Source: Ophiobolus disseminans (Eukaryota; Ascomycota; Dothideomycetes; Pleosporales; Phaeosphaeriaceae). From it: DNA of 64,000 nucleotides. Of this stretch, positions 10,420 to 23,026 are shown piece by piece; positions within the stretch are counted from its first letter, which is position 1; each line of letters starts with the position of its first letter. Position numbers and translations under genes: made by a program. The DNA lies in the NCBI GenBank assembly GCA_010093685.1, contig MU006230.1:267870-331869 (forward strand). Direction: 5' to 3'. Below the pieces are notes generated by a model. That model was not told the origin of the DNA. It worked only from the letters and a program-made list of their open reading frames with translations, and searched no databases.

Positions 10420-10997
10420 GTCGTAACGCGGTAGCAAGCCGTAATCTGATCACGCCACCGTGGAGCAATGCGGGGAAAATTGCGGGGAAACCAGGATCCA
10501 ATAACCTGAGAAATAAGGTATATGAGGTATATGGTGTGACTGTGGGCGTGGAGGGGTGAGCGCGATCGGTAATGGTTGAATTATATGAAGCGGAAAGGAT
10601 GGTGAAGCGCTCTAAGCTTGAGAAACGGGTCGTCATTGAGCGGGTGGGCAGGTGCGCACTGACCATCTTGATCGCCCGCCACTCCAGGGCGAGGATCTGC
10701 AAACGGCGGGTCCAGATGTATTTTCTCACTTCGACATAAGATTTGAAAGTTATCGCAGAAGCAGAATTGCGCTTTAGAGGATGCTCAGGGCTGATAGTTA
10801 GTACACCTGAGTGATTCTCGTTCTCACAGCGTCATGCCGCACTTACGGTCCGAGACCACCTGCCGCTGAGCGGGGTACCAAGGGTGTCGACAGTCATGAA
10901 CCAGACGTTTCCAGTTGTGCATTTAAGTACCTGAAGCTTGAAGCCATTGTACATTATTTTCGAAATTCATCCATAATTGCTAGATTTACAAGTCAAC
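10420..10997. other. Divergent intergenic region
   Basis: It separates the starts of the F-box gene (minus) and the DUF4863 gene (plus) and must hold both promoters. A 152-codon minus-strand frame covering 10271-10729 overlaps the F-box gene and has no recognisable features. Confidence 0.5.
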
Positions 10998-11621
10998 ATG
11001 CAACAAGAGCAGCCAGGTTTTGTGCCTGCGGTAGAGGTTGATTTCACGAAACACCCTAATGCGTGGAAACTGCTGCGGCGTTGTCAAGATTTCTTTGCGG
11101 AAGTCGAGAACCTGTACAAATCTACCAATCCAATCGCTGGCCTCACTAACAACTTCAGTACTCCCGGCAAAGACCTCGAAGCCCATCTCAACACCCACTA
11201 CGGTCCTGGTTCGCCAATCTACGACGACATATGTTCGTTGACTAGGACTGGAGTCACTGAAGGTTGGGCTGCCAACATTGAAATCGACGGGCCCCATTAT
11301 CGACGCTCAAAGATTGCCTTGCCCAAAGAAGAGACCCGCTTCTTTAGCATCACGACAGTGTATATGCAGTCGGACGATGTCTTCTCTGGACAGTACCATT
11401 CACATCCTTATGGGGAGATAAACTGCGTCGTGCAGATTGATAAGTCGGCGGAGCTGATGGGTATGCAAGGTTGGCAAGGTGCTGGCTGGACAAGCCCTGG
11501 ACCAGGAACGCATCACTATCCACAGGTGCGAGGCGGGGCGCTGGTTGCTCTTTTCTTCTTGCCTGCAGGTCGCATAAGCTATGGTGCTAAAGTAGGTGAT
11601 CCCCAACCTGCGTCGCTGTGA
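10998..11621 (+). CDS. DUF4863 family protein, 4-hydroxylaminobenzoate lyase-like
   Basis: A single exon of 207 residues. The second half carries HSHPYGEIN, GWQGAGWTSPGPGTHHYPQV and ALFFLPAGRISY, the hallmark blocks of the DUF4863 family, whose described bacterial member PnbB turns 4-hydroxylaminobenzoate into protocatechuate and ammonia. The His-rich strands look like a cupin-type barrel with metal-binding His residues. The start at 10998 is the first ATG; an upstream in-frame TTG is not a credible start. No signal peptide, so probably cytosolic. It converges on the P450 gene with 39 bp between the stops. The family call rests on motif memory; a role in aromatic nitro or hydroxylamine turnover in this fungus is inference. 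Confidence 0.7.
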   Translation: MQQEQPGFVPAVEVDFTKHPNAWKLLRRCQDFFAEVENLYKSTNPIAGLTNNFSTPGKDLEAHLNTHYGPGSPIYDDICSLTRTGVTEGWAANIEIDGPHYRRSKIALPKEETRFFSITTVYMQSDDVFSGQYHSHPYGEINCVVQIDKSAELMGMQGWQGAGWTSPGPGTHHYPQVRGGALVALFFLPAGRISYGAKVGDPQPASL

Positions 11622-11660
11622 AACACATACAGAAGCATACCAGTAACTACCACATGCCTA

Positions 11661-13454
11661 TCAATATTCCCGCTTCACGCACGCGATGCGCATGTCCTGT
11701 GGCAGCGCCCATGTGTCTTGGTCCCACTCCCAATCTCCGCCCTTCTCATGCTCTAGCTTGACTTCCCAGCCTTTGACCAGCTCCACTATCAAAGCCTTCA
11801 TCATTAGATCCACCACATACTTGCCTAGGCAAACTCTCGGCCCAAAACCAAACCGCCAATAGCAGTACCGCACATCCTTCGCTCTCTTCACGCCACCCTC
11901 GGCCCATCTCTCTGGTCGAAACATCGTATTATCCGGGCCCCATAGTGGATCCCTAACGTTCAGCGCATGTGCATCGACCACAAACTTAGATCCAGCCGGC
12001 AGAATATATGGCCCTAGCTGACGCTGGGTAGGACACGCCTGTGCGACGGAGAAGGCCGCTACGGGGCGAAGGCGGCCTGCTTCCAAAAGGATAAAGTGCA
12101 GGTAGTTTGATTGTGACAGTAGGTACGAATCACGCGTGGCTTCGTCTACGTACGCAGACTTGAGCTCTGACAGCAAGCGGGTTTGTATCCGGGGATTTGC
12201 AGCGATAAACACAAATGACCATGCAAGCGCACCGATGGATACGTCTAGTCGCGGATGCTATGTTAGTAAGGCTCGTAGAAGTACAAGAGTATGATCATAC
12301 CCTGTTTAGTGTTAGCAAAGTTCAGAACAATGAATAGTGTGATACGAAGTAGGTCTTTTCTCAATACACAAGACTGTCACTCTTAGTCATCCATGCTTGA
12401 GACAAGGAGCCTATTTCGTATCCGGGGTTCCGTACGAGATTGGCGAACAGCATCTCGTCCAATGTTTGGAGAAGAGCTTCGCGGGATCCGTTTCCTTCGG
12501 CAATGGATGCGTACATCTGGACTATTGGCACAGGCTCTCCCTTTTCAGCTTTCTTCACAGCCTCTGCATGAGCGTTGTCGTTCCACTGACCCCATGACTT
12601 CTTGAAGTCGTCCATTTCACGGTTAGCGTTGATTGGGAGGTACTTCGCCCACTTATAGCGCGTCACGCCTCCCATCATCATGTGGGCGAAGACGGAATCG
12701 CGTCCAGGGATAATCTCGAGCAGCTGTGTTTTCAACGGTGGGGACAATTTGCCATATAAGAGGTCGGCAAGCGCAAGAAACGGGTATATTCTGAGATCCG
12801 CGTACGGTTGGAGTTGCCACTTCTTGGGCTTGGTCTCACACAGCGAAGCGATGTGTTGCTTCGCATGGTCCAGCACGGTTTGGACATACGTGGCTGTTGC
12901 GGTACGTGTGAAAGGAGCTTCGGTGGCCTTCCGTAGCAATCGCCACTCTGAGCCACTGATGAGTCCCAAACAGATCCCTAGCAGTTGATGCATATAATGT
13001 CCACTGTCATTTGCATTCGCTTTCAGGTGGGTGTGCGAGTCACGGAAGACAGTCTCAATGTCGGCCGGACGGGTTAGCACACTGCATTTATGAGCCCAAG
13101 TTTATCGAGTGATGGAAGGCTTTCACTCACATCTCACCATGAAAACCAGACCATATGCGGTACAAAGGACCATACTCTGCGCCCCATTTGCTGCTGTTTT
13201 CTCGTCCGTGGAGGTACTTCTCTACATTTCCTTGCCCATTAGGCCATTCGAAAGGAAGAGTTGGCAGGGTTTCACGCCCGTCGACGGTCTTTATGGGATA
13301 GCGAAGTCGAAGGTAGGCCTAGAGTATGTGAGCATGGTCATCGTTTGTGAACTTGTGAACTTACAGTGGATACATGGGACAATACATTGAAGCGACGCGT
13401 ACCCCACACGGCTGTTGCCGAAACCACAATCAGACAAAGGACTAAGTTGAACAT
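11661..13454 (-). CDS. Cytochrome P450 monooxygenase, four exons
   Basis: Exons on the minus strand: 13454-13365, 13318-13131, 13081-12436 and 12257-11661, 506 residues. Exon 1 encodes a membrane anchor (MFNLVLCLIVVSATAVWG). Exon 2 has a PFEWPNGQGN ... YGPLYRIWSG region. The K-helix ExxR is EAGR, followed by FRPERW and the haem-ligand loop FGFGPRVCLG. It should be ER-anchored and oxidise a small molecule. Introns 1 and 2 are 46 and 49 nt with GT-AG ends. Intron 3 (12258-12435) is long; its only canonical in-frame solution inserts four residues (HPRL) just before the I-helix DVSIGALAW. The nearer TAG at 12245-12246 fits the protein better but is off by one base. No class or substrate can be assigned. 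Confidence 0.82.
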
Positions 13455-14636
13455 CTAGGACAGATTCCAGAAGCTTTTGTTTGAAACACACAAGAACGAG
13501 GACAGTGCTGCTTATCAGATGGAAATGCTATCAGATGATCAGATAAGATTGCACATTTTGCTGCATGCATGGTGAGTGTGCTCACCGTGCAGATATTGCC
13601 TTTTGTTTATGCAGGTGTCATTGGTGCAACGGACCGATCGGCCACGGCACAAAGCGCGCTACAACTGAATATGTCCTGAGACGGCTCAATTACGGAGGGG
13701 ACGTAAGCAGCAACGAATAGAGAGCTGTCGTTATGTGCAGGCGCTGGAGTGCGAACGAGGGGTTGCGGGATGGTGTGAGTGGGCGTAGGCCGCCCAAGAT
13801 GTTCACCAATGGTTGAAGATTGCTGCCCGCAACGGGGTTCAGAGACAATGCGAACTACTACCCCGGAGTATGTTTGAAAGAACTTGACTTTGAGACAGAC
13901 ATAAGAAATGGTAGAGAATACCTACCCATGAAGGGTGACGTACGCATCGGAGTTTGACAAGAAATGTGCTGATAGAAAAGGATGGAGTATAGAAGACATA
14001 TTTTGCTCCTGGCAGCACGAACCTGGGAAGGAGCTTTAGAGATTTTCTTGAGCGTTAGACACTAAGCCGGGCTTGGTGTAGACCTAGCGTTCAAGAAGAA
14101 CGAGCTCCTTCGTATTGCAGTCGCACCGTCTGCATAGAAGACTCTTCGGTCCCGTGGGGTGATGCTGGGCTGGGGAAGTGGATAAAGTCATTCATTGGGA
14201 TGCGACGGTGACGCGCGGAATTATCGGATATTGGCGGCCGCATTGACGCTTCGAGCCAATCGGATGCATTCGTGTTGTTCACGCGACGAGCCCGCGAAAA
14301 CCGTGTTCCAAGTGAGGTTGCATCATGGAAACCTTCTCGAATCTCGAGGCAGCGGCGCTGCTCCCGGCCTTCCTCAACTGTCGCCCTGGTGGCTCGGACC
14401 TTGCTGGCGTGGAAGCTGACTCTTGTTCTTCTCCACAATTTCGTCGAGATCTTCACGACGATGTATTTTGGGATGCCTCGGACCGACGCGTTGCGCAATA
14501 ATGACTAACGCCAACCATTGGCAGTTCGCTCGCGCGCTGTCAGGAGAGAACGGCTTCGTGTGCGTGACTGCTATAAGAGTGTTCGCACCTGCCTTACTGA
14601 GAGGTCAACCATCCCACGTGCCTCACGCCTGCCACC
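13455..14636. other. Intergenic region between the P450 and Prm10/ThrE genes
   Basis: About 1.2 kb holding the promoters of two divergent genes. Short open frames around 14091-14508 on both strands overlap one another and have no recognisable protein features. No repeat or RNA gene was seen. Confidence 0.5.
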
Positions 14637-16753
14637 ATGGAGCCATCGTCAACCACTCCGCCCGCCTGCGCCGAATCGCACGAGATGCAGCCCGTGGCAC
14701 CTTCGCCCCCCTCGCCGACGGTACAGCCCGAGCATAGCACAGGGAGAACACGCGTGCGATTCAACAGCGCGGCCGCCGAGATCCCGTCTTCGCCCGAGCG
14801 GCGATACAGCCGCATCAGCGAAGCGGACGGCAGCCACACCAGCGACGACCAACACGCGGCAGACGCCGAGGAGCTGCTCAATGCACACAATGAGGGCCTA
14901 GTCCATGCGGACAACTACTCGTCCACGACGCTGACGGACGCCCACTACGACGAGGACGAGGGCTATGCCGTCACGGGCAGCTCCCAGGGCGGCGTCTTCT
15001 ACCAGCTCCTCCAGGCGTACAAGACACCCGTCCCGGCGCTCAACGACAACGACACGCCCTCCGAGGCCAGCACCGCCGCCTCGCCCGCCCCCGCCGTCCT
15101 GCTCGGCTCGTCGTCGGGCGCGGCCACACCCTCGCGCCGCCAGAAGTGGTACGATGTAGAGAAGGCGGCCAACCGCTCGCACGAGACGCTGGCCACGCTC
15201 ATCGGCGCCTCGGCCAAGCTCGCGAACCCCAACGACAAGAAGCAGACGATACGCCCCAACCCGCACAAGCGGAGCAGCAGCGGCGGCATCTTGGCCAAAG
15301 TCATCAAGGCCAAGGAGGACAAAGACGCGCGCATCAAGATCCACGTGGCCAACATCCTCAAGCGCCAGCAGTACATCATCCGCATGTGCCGCGCCCTGAT
15401 GCTGTTCGGCGCGCCCACGCACCGTCTGGAGGAGTACCTGGCCGCCACCGCCAAGGTGCTGGACATCAACAGCCAGTTCCTGTACATCCCGGGCTGCATG
15501 ATCATCTCCTTCGACGACGTCCTGACCCACACGGCCGAGGTCAAGATCGTGCGCACAGCTCAGGGCGTCAACCTCGGCAAGCTCCAGGATATTCACGAAG
15601 TCTACAAGGAGGTGTTGCACGACGTCATCAGCCTCGACGAAGCGCTTGCCCGCCTGGACGAGGTCATCAATGCAAAGGACCGCCACCCCGTCTGGCTGTG
15701 CGTCCTCATGTACGGCCTCGCAAGCGCAGCCGTCTCCGTCTTCTTCAAGGCTCGCCTTATCGACATGGGCCCCATCTTTGTACTGGGAACCCTGCTCGGT
15801 ACACTGCAGCTTGTCGTCTCACCACTGTCCAAGACATACAGCACGGTATTCGAGGTCACCGCTACCATTTTCATGACCTTCATTGCACGTGCTCTCGGTA
15901 GCATTAACAACGGTGGCATCTTCTGCTTCTCTGCCATAGCCCAGAGCGCCATCGCAATGATCTTGCCCGGTTGGGTATGTACCCCCCATCCACCTAGAAC
16001 AATACATCACTAACTGCGGCAGCTCGTCTTGAGTTCAGCGCTCGAGCTGCAATCTCGCGCCATCGTACCAGGATCCATCCGCCTTGTTTTCGCCATTATT
16101 TACTCGCTCTTTCTCGGTTATGGCATCACTGTCGGTACCGCCATATACGGCGCCATCGACTCAAACGCTACGAATAGCACCCAGTGTGCGAACCCACTGC
16201 ACCCCCACTGGAACTTCCTCTTCGTCCCCTTCTACGTCTTCTTCACAACCTTTACAGTCCAAGCCAAGTATAAGCAAATGCCTGCGATGATTCTCATTGC
16301 AACTGCAGGCTATGCCGTCAATTTCTTCGCCAACATGAAATTTTCCTCCAGCGCACCTATTGCGTATACTTTTGGAGCCTTCGCTATTGGTGTTCTGGCA
16401 AATCTCTACAGCCGTCTTCGGCACGGTGTTGCTGCCGCCGTGCTTCTCCCTGCCGTTTACGTCCAAGTCCCAGGTAGTCTTGCATCAAGTGGCAGCATTA
16501 ATTCAGCGCTCACCACTGCGTCCGCTCTAATTAGAGGCTCAGGCGGAGCAGGCGATGTTAGCCATTCCACTGTCCAATATAGATGCGCCCTGCTGACAAA
16601 ACGCAGACAACAACGGACAGCCTCAATGCTATCGTCTTCAACGTCGCAGCTTCCATGATCCAGATCGCCATTGGTTTGACCGTTGGCCTTTTCATGGCTG
16701 CACTCCTTGTGTACCCACTCGGAAAACGAAGATCCGGTCTATGGACCCTCTAA
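14637..16753 (+). CDS. Prm10/ThrE-family (DUF1212) multi-pass membrane protein
   Basis: Three exons (14637-15974, 16023-16556, 16607-16753) join in frame to 672 residues with introns of 48 and 50 nt. The ATG sits in a strong context (GCCACCATGG). Residues 1-230 are polar and rich in Ser, Pro and Ala. From about 255 the LFGAPTHRLEEYL ... GCMIISFDD block marks the soluble ThrE domain, followed by roughly ten hydrophobic segments through two membrane modules, ending at VYPLGKRRSGLWTL. Bacterial relatives export threonine and serine; yeast Prm10 is a pheromone-regulated membrane protein of unknown transport role. GC content is notably higher in exon 1 than around it, which opens long shadow frames on the opposite strand. 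Confidence 0.88.
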
Positions 16754-17730
16754 AGTATTCCCCTTTTCGTTTAGCATAGCGATACAGCGTTCTGTAACCC
16801 GGCATTTGTAGAGGCGGCACCTTCTTTGTGCTAATGAACTTTAGTGTGTTCGACACAGTCACCAACAACTCGATGTCATCCTGTGAGATGGTGACGTAAA
16901 AAGGTAAGATTGCATTGCAGTCAATCGACTACATCGCCCGCCCGGCGCCATCAGCGAATACCCCCTCGGATGCGCATGCGAACCATACGATACCAATTCT
17001 GGCCATTACCCGGCTTGCCACTGGATTGCACCAATCCCTTTTGCGACCACCCTTGAACCAACAGGCGGGATTCAGCGCATACAAGTACGAGTGCTTTTCC
17101 TCCAACAGCAGCCCATGCAAGGCACCCCCAGTGCTCACCAAACACGCCAGCTATAATCTCCCAACCGGCCTCCGCACCTCGATCTCCCACCAGTGCGCCC
17201 AACGCCCTCCCTTCGACCAGTCCCTCACAACTCCCAGTACGGTTTCCTTCGATGATATGTGTGGCACCGTGAAGATGATACGCCTGTTTTGATGTTGAAC
17301 AGTGCTGTTCCTTTGCGGTGCTGCTTGTGATGTTGTACACATGCAGTGATCGAGTTTTAGCTAGTGATGATAGGTGCGTTGTGCGTCCGTACCTCAAGTG
17401 GGGAAGTCTTTCCCTTTTCTCGTATATTAAAATTTCCTCGAGCTCAAAGCTGCAAGGTGAGTGAGTTACTACTGTTTCAAAATAACACTTGCGAAAATTA
17501 TTCGCTAAACCATAGCAAGCAAATCAACGAATTCGATGTTTATACCACACACCAAGCCCGTCTTTTCCTCTTCTCTTCAATCTAGACTCAGTCATGAGGC
17601 CGTACCCAGGTTATCCTACCACTTATATATATTCCAGAACATCAATCGTCCGTAGGGAGTCGAGCGTACAACTATTGACTGAATAGGGTCATTGATATGG
17701 ACGCGCTAGCTTCACATTGAGCAAGGAGAC
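16754..17730. other. Intergenic region downstream of the Prm10/ThrE gene
   Basis: Open frames on both strands at 16915-17397 (up to 148 codons) overlap each other and match nothing recognisable. They may be a GC-rich chance overlap or an unrecognised small gene. Confidence 0.4.
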
Positions 17731-17879
17731 TCCCTCTTGATAAGTCGCGAAAGTTAGAAATAAGCATACACCATACTGTATATCTACAGAGACGTTTTAG
17801 AATTTAAACTAATTTCTAAAGACGTAGATGTAGTCGCCAAGCTTAGCTTTTTGGCTGGCTTTCACGACTCACCGGGAGA
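17731..17879 (-). repeat. MITE-like element, copy 1
   Basis: About 149 bp. Its reverse complement aligns end to end with 27617-27760, including a 24-bp perfect match (17822-17845 against 27648-27671). The two ends form an imperfect inverted repeat: TAAGTCGCGAAAGTT inside the left end against GTGAGTCGTGAAAGC read from the right end. It is small, has inverted ends, has no coding capacity and occurs twice in opposite orientation, all typical of a miniature inverted-repeat transposable element. No clear target duplication was seen. Confidence 0.6.
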
Positions 17880-20800
17880 CACGTCTTCTACATGTGAGAT
17901 TATCGCATTAAGAAGTTGATGACTCCCGCAAACGCCCTATGGTAACATACCTAGCTATTCAGTCATCCCTTCGTTGACCAACTTAATCTCAAGACCAGTT
18001 CAGTGCTTCCTCGGAGCTCGACGTCATTATGCAGCCAAACGATAGTGTGGGAGTCGTATTATTCCCGTTAGTGCACTGGGAAAGTCTAGCTGCCGCGTGG
18101 TCGTAGTCTCGGAATATTATCAGCCTAATGCAGCCCTACCATAAGGTCACCAGGGGATGTGCACAGAGTCCAGTGGCATGGATCTCCACCATCGGTATCA
18201 ATGATGTAAGGGCATGGACACAGACCGTTGGACCTTGCATGGATCACGTCGCCACCTTCAGCCGCACGATGTCTTGCAGGATGTGGGTAGCCTTTGCGGC
18301 AGTGGCGTCATGTGAGAATGGGTAGCGAGCACGGCCTCAAAAAGAATGACGACTCCGGATACTTGCTGCAAGCTGGTCTACTCGGTTCACTCATGCGCCC
18401 GGATTTTCGGGCGAGTGAATGGACGTCAGCCCGTTCCAGCATAGTAAAGACCTGTCACTAATCTGGATCGATGCGACCGTGGTCTGAGGCGGAAGGTCAT
18501 GTTGTGCATCACCAGTTTCCTTCGCGTTGGCCATGTATCTTCCACTAGGCGACCTCAAGGTACCCATTCGTCGAAAGATAGTGTAAAGAAATAGCGAGTA
18601 AGATGTTCCCGCAAGCAAGTGTGGGTCGTGATCTTCGCAGGGGAGATGCAAGATATCGGAGATATCGTTCGACGCGACCGTGATCCATCATATCAAGCCG
18701 CAGAATGACGTCGACGGTTTGACCACAGCGACTAGATAGTGCTTATACACTGAGGTGACGTACGCTGATCTCCCATGTCTACAGGTAGAGCCGCATAGCA
18801 AGCTTTGGGCTTGGAGTGGCTTAGTCTGCGGGAACTAGGGTTGAGGCTCTTTGTTGGGCGAGGAACAGACCTCATCTGAGACCGAGCGTTGGTAGGTGCG
18901 TCTTCCAGAAGACGCGTAGAAGGGCATTTGCTAAGCCTGGAGAAAGCGCACATATAAGACCGACGTCATCATGCTTCGATATGATTGGCTGTTGTCTGCC
19001 TAAAGTATACGATCATGCAGTCAGATTGTCATCCAGCTTAAATCGGTACCAGCTCGGTCCCGACCGGGTGCATTGGATGCCGAGCAGGTCAGTGTGCAAT
19101 CAATCGTAAAGTGAACCTGCAACGGTGAACGTGCGAATTGCTCAACAGTTCCCATGAGTCAAAGAAGATGATAGGAGTACGTAAGTGCTCCCGCAACGTA
19201 CCGACCTCGGGAGTACGTTGGCTAACATGATAGAGATTGACCTCTAGGGACGAAGCGGAGTTCTCGTTTGAGACCCGCTTACAAAGTTACCAAGACCCAC
19301 CCGCACTGTCTACCCGCGATTAAGGATCCCCGGAGAATATTAGCACTTTTAACCTGAAGTAGAAAGGGATCCACCGGAGAAGCCGATATCTCCATCTCGA
19401 CTGACATGTCGGTTCCAAAAGATCATGTTCAACAACCGTTTGTACACGTGTGCTGAGCCTAACGACTGCCTTGCATGCGTTGCAAAGGTGCTTCGCACAA
19501 TTCGGCATACTATCAAAAGCTCCTTACAGATATATCGGCTGTTGCCGAGAATCCTTCTTGCATTGAAGTCCATCTTGACTTTTGATCTCCACTCAAAGCT
19601 CGGTTCGTCAAAGCTTGGCACATATTTTGAGCATGCCGAATCATACGGCGGAATCCCGTTGGACTATACGCTTATCTTCAGACGTTGCAAGGCTATCAGT
19701 GCCCACTAGGATCTACGAGTATACATCCAGAGTTGGACCCTGATATCCAACCTTACTGCGCTAGTGCGCTTTGAGACAGTGATAGTTGTGGACATGATCG
19801 ACGTCTTAGCCTTGTTAATGTCACGAGAGCTCACGAATTCGAACAAGACGGGAATAAGCCGCCCACACGTGCGGTTCCGTGGAATGTCAATTTACAAGTC
19901 CATGTTATTTCTAGCATTTTGCTATACCTTCACTTTCTGTTTCAAGAATGCGATGCATGATATTTGCTTTTTAACAAAATCCGCATGCGATTAGCCTGGA
20001 ACATCTTTTCCTGAGCAGGATTATGATACTGGTATGAAGAAGGGCTTTGTTTTCTCGCCTGTACCCGAGACTCCACATGTTCATTTCTTATAGTGGTTGG
20101 TGATTGTTCGATCCGGCTAATGTTGCTCAACGTCCTTGCAACTGCATTGCAACTTTGTTGCTTTACGCTGCAGATTAGGTGCTGTGTCAGCAGCGGGGTA
20201 GATACGTCGTGCCGCTTTCTTATCGATCGCGCAAGACACTGCCTTGCAGTGCCGAGATTCACGGGGCTGGGCGCGACGAGCATCAGATCCTAAGAAGTTG
20301 TAGTTGGAGGATGAGATTTGATAAGACAGTAGGCGACTCGGGTGCTGCTCGCTTCGGCACGCATGGGTCGACAATTGCAGCCTGTCCTGGTTAGAATCTA
20401 CTTACCTTGCGTAGCCGGTGAGAAATGCGGAGGAGAGGTAGAATTCTTCTCTTGACGCCCTTTGGTAATGCTAATTTATACCATGCGAGTCTCAAAGACG
20501 GTCGAGACTCATCGATGCCGCACGTCATATGGTCGACCCAGATACGCTCGTCTCCGAATTGCCTATTGCGGGCAATAGTCTTGCGAAAAATCTTGTGACT
20601 GCATGGAAAGCTACATACCCAAGTGTGTAAGCTTTCATCTTACAAACAATACTTCTGTGATAAAACGTCGGGATCAGAATAATTGACGCGTACTACAGAT
20701 CACCTAGGCAGGTAGGGTGTTCCAATGCAAAGCACAGTACGTCACTTTGAAAAGACACCGTGCTGCAGAGAATTTGTTCGACGATACGACTGTATATATT

Positions 20801-22018
20801 AAGCGGGATGGCGTTGCTGGTACGGGACAGTTGGGGCTACTGATAAGTAATGGCACCTGCGGCTTACGTTACGTGGCTAGTCACGTACAAACCAGGCTGG
20901 TTTACACTTTCCTTCTCGCGCATTCGCGGCTGTTTTACCATTGTCCAACTCTTTCAAACACTATTGTGACTACGATGACCCGAGATGAGGAGTATTGTCC
21001 AGAGACCAACGACCCATTCCGCGATGAGCTCTACCTTGTGCCACAACGGAACATCGCTGTTATCGCATCTACCTCTGCATTATTGACACCTTGATGCATG
21101 CTATTTGTGTGATAGCCACTCTTCTTCGCTTTCATCGTTAGTTGCATGCAGACAGGAAAGTCGGTGACGGCAGCCGTGATGCAGACAGCGCCTAAGACGG
21201 TTAGCGCAAACCACGCTTCTCTTTGACCGAACTTCGGCCCTCGCTGCTGGAGCGTACACCCTCAGCTGGACGCAACATTGAGGTCAATGCATCCCTCTGA
21301 CGTAGAGGGCTATTCATGCCACTTTTCCATTCTCAAGGCTCTCGAGGTCTTCTCGAGATGTGGATCGCATTTGTGTTTTTCTGAACATACTACCTAGGCA
21401 ACGACACGACAGCGATTTGTTCAACTTTCTTGATCAGCACCGGATCCGTTGGTCGCAGTTGTCGCATCTTGGCTTGTCTAGCCCTATCATGCATTTTTTG
21501 TGGGATACGCCGGAATGGGTAATTCTTAGGCGGGGTAGAGCTTCGAGAAGACGACATCAGGCACCTATGACTGTTACTAAGGGCACAGGGAATGACTAAC
21601 TTGCATACTGCACGCCTCGCTCGTGGGCCCTGGATGGGGCATAGTTCAGCGACTTTGCCAATGTTTTATCAAAGACCTGATGCGGTATAGCGGGCGCCTT
21701 CATGTCGACCCCTGGCCCCGCTTCGCTGGTGGTGTTACTTCACGAGCCACTCGAGTACGAGAATAACAACAGCAGCAAGCTTGCCGCACCGATGGACCGT
21801 GCCCCGGACGCGTGTGCCGAAAAAAAAAGGTTGGACCACCAAGCCTGTCGCTGCGGCGTTATGCATGCATTCTTGCAGAAAGCCACAATCTCAGGGTCCG
21901 TTATGGCCGTTTGACGCGGACACAATTGCATCGAAAGAGCAACATCCCTGCCCAAGCCGCCGGGCCACCATCCTCAGCAACTTGACGCATTAATTCCGAT
22001 GCGGACAACGCGCTCCCC
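17880..22018. other. Gene-poor stretch of about 4.1 kb
   Basis: Only short open frames on all six frames, none with recognisable domains, signal peptide plus stop context, or splice sites that extend them. The longest (20717-21094, 125 codons) has no motif known to the annotator. Composition is ordinary, not AT-rich like the RIP-mutated block. No RNA gene was seen. Confidence 0.5.
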
Positions 22019-22031
22019 ATGTGGACCACTG

Positions 22032-22037
22032 TATAAG
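22032..22037 (+). promoter_or_regulatory. Possible TATA box of the bZIP gene
   Basis: TATAAG lies about 210 bp before the bZIP ATG. A very short upstream frame (ATG at 22019, stop within six codons) spans this site. Whether either works is inference. Confidence 0.35.
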
Positions 22038-22246
22038 ATCTCAGCTTGCCCACCGCTGTGTAAGCCTACCTCCACCACATAAGCATCGCAACTTGAACGA
22101 TTCCGCACTCCAACGTCATAATAACTTCAGCGAGTGCTACCTACGTTCCAAATATTACTGCATCATAGTCACCAAAGAGGCGCCTCAGTCCAGCTCATTA
22201 AGCTCACCAAACCTCTCGTCACTGTAAACGCACAACACGATACATA

Positions 22247-23026
22247 ATGGATTCCCAATCGTTTGATTATTGGATGGCCCAGGGCAATTACATCGCTCCA
22301 CCACATCAGACCACAGTATTTGATATGCCACCCGATTTGTCCAAGGTCCCTAGTCTCAGTGGCTCGCCAGTATGTACCGGTTGCGGCTCTCTGACATATA
22401 CATCTCTAATTTGGCACAGGTCTCCTCCACATATGATCAGTTCCCTGCACCAATACACCAAGCCTACTACCCTCACATTGTCGACGAGCAAATGCAATTT
22501 GGGTCATATCCCATGCCTATGACACCGTCGGATTTTGGATCAGATCACGACAGCCCATACTGCAGTCCTCGCCCGCCACCACATGCCGAGCCTGTCTTTG
22601 CACCTGGTCACATTTCGGCACCCACAGAGCGGACTCATACTACCTCAGGAGTAAGACAGTCATACTACCTTGATCCGAAACCTTGTATTGACATAATGAC
22701 AGCGCCGCCGAGCACAAAACCGCGCTGCACAACGCGCATTCCGCGAGAGAAAAGAAAAACACGCTCGCGACCTCGAAGCTCAGCTCTCGCTTTTAAGCGA
22801 CAAGTACAACAAGCTCGAAGTGTCGCACTCTGAACTCAACGCTGCATATGAGAAGCTACGGAAAACCATCGAACTATTGACGCAGGACGATGATGCCGAA
22901 GGCGAAGACGAAGAGGGCAAGAACACACGCCGACGAAGCAGCAACTCGGATACGCTCAGAAAGCTTTTGGAGATTTTACATGGTGAATTCAAGGGCATTA
23001 CGCCAGTCAAAGCTGAGAGTCCTTAG
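22247..23026 (+). CDS. bZIP transcription factor, Yap1/Pap1-like
   Basis: Three exons (22247-22369, 22420-22650, 22703-23026) with introns of 50 and 52 nt, all phase 0, give 225 residues. Exon 3 opens with the basic region RRRAQNRAAQRAFRERKEK; the NRAAQRAFR core is that of the fungal AP-1-like (Yap1/Pap1) subfamily. A leucine zipper follows (LEAQLSLLSDKYNKLEVSHSEL). The N-terminus is rich in Pro, Tyr and Gln. The C-terminus has an acidic stretch (DDDAEGEDEEG) and no obvious Cys-rich oxidation-sensing domain, so it is not Yap1 itself. It should act in the nucleus on TTAC/TGAC-type sites. The start is the first ATG in a CATAATGG context. Confidence 0.85.

Noticed and set aside
14898..15686. 262-codon open frame on the minus strand
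   Set aside because: It lies wholly inside exon 1 of the Prm10/ThrE gene. High GC at third positions opens the opposite strand; no domain or start context.
10998..16753. Secondary-metabolite cluster around the P450
   Set aside because: No polyketide synthase, NRPS, terpene synthase or cluster regulator is adjacent; the Prm10/ThrE gene is not a typical cluster transporter.
16915..17397. Opposed frames of 125 and 148 codons
   Set aside because: Neither is recognisable and each could explain the other; kept only as an intergenic note.
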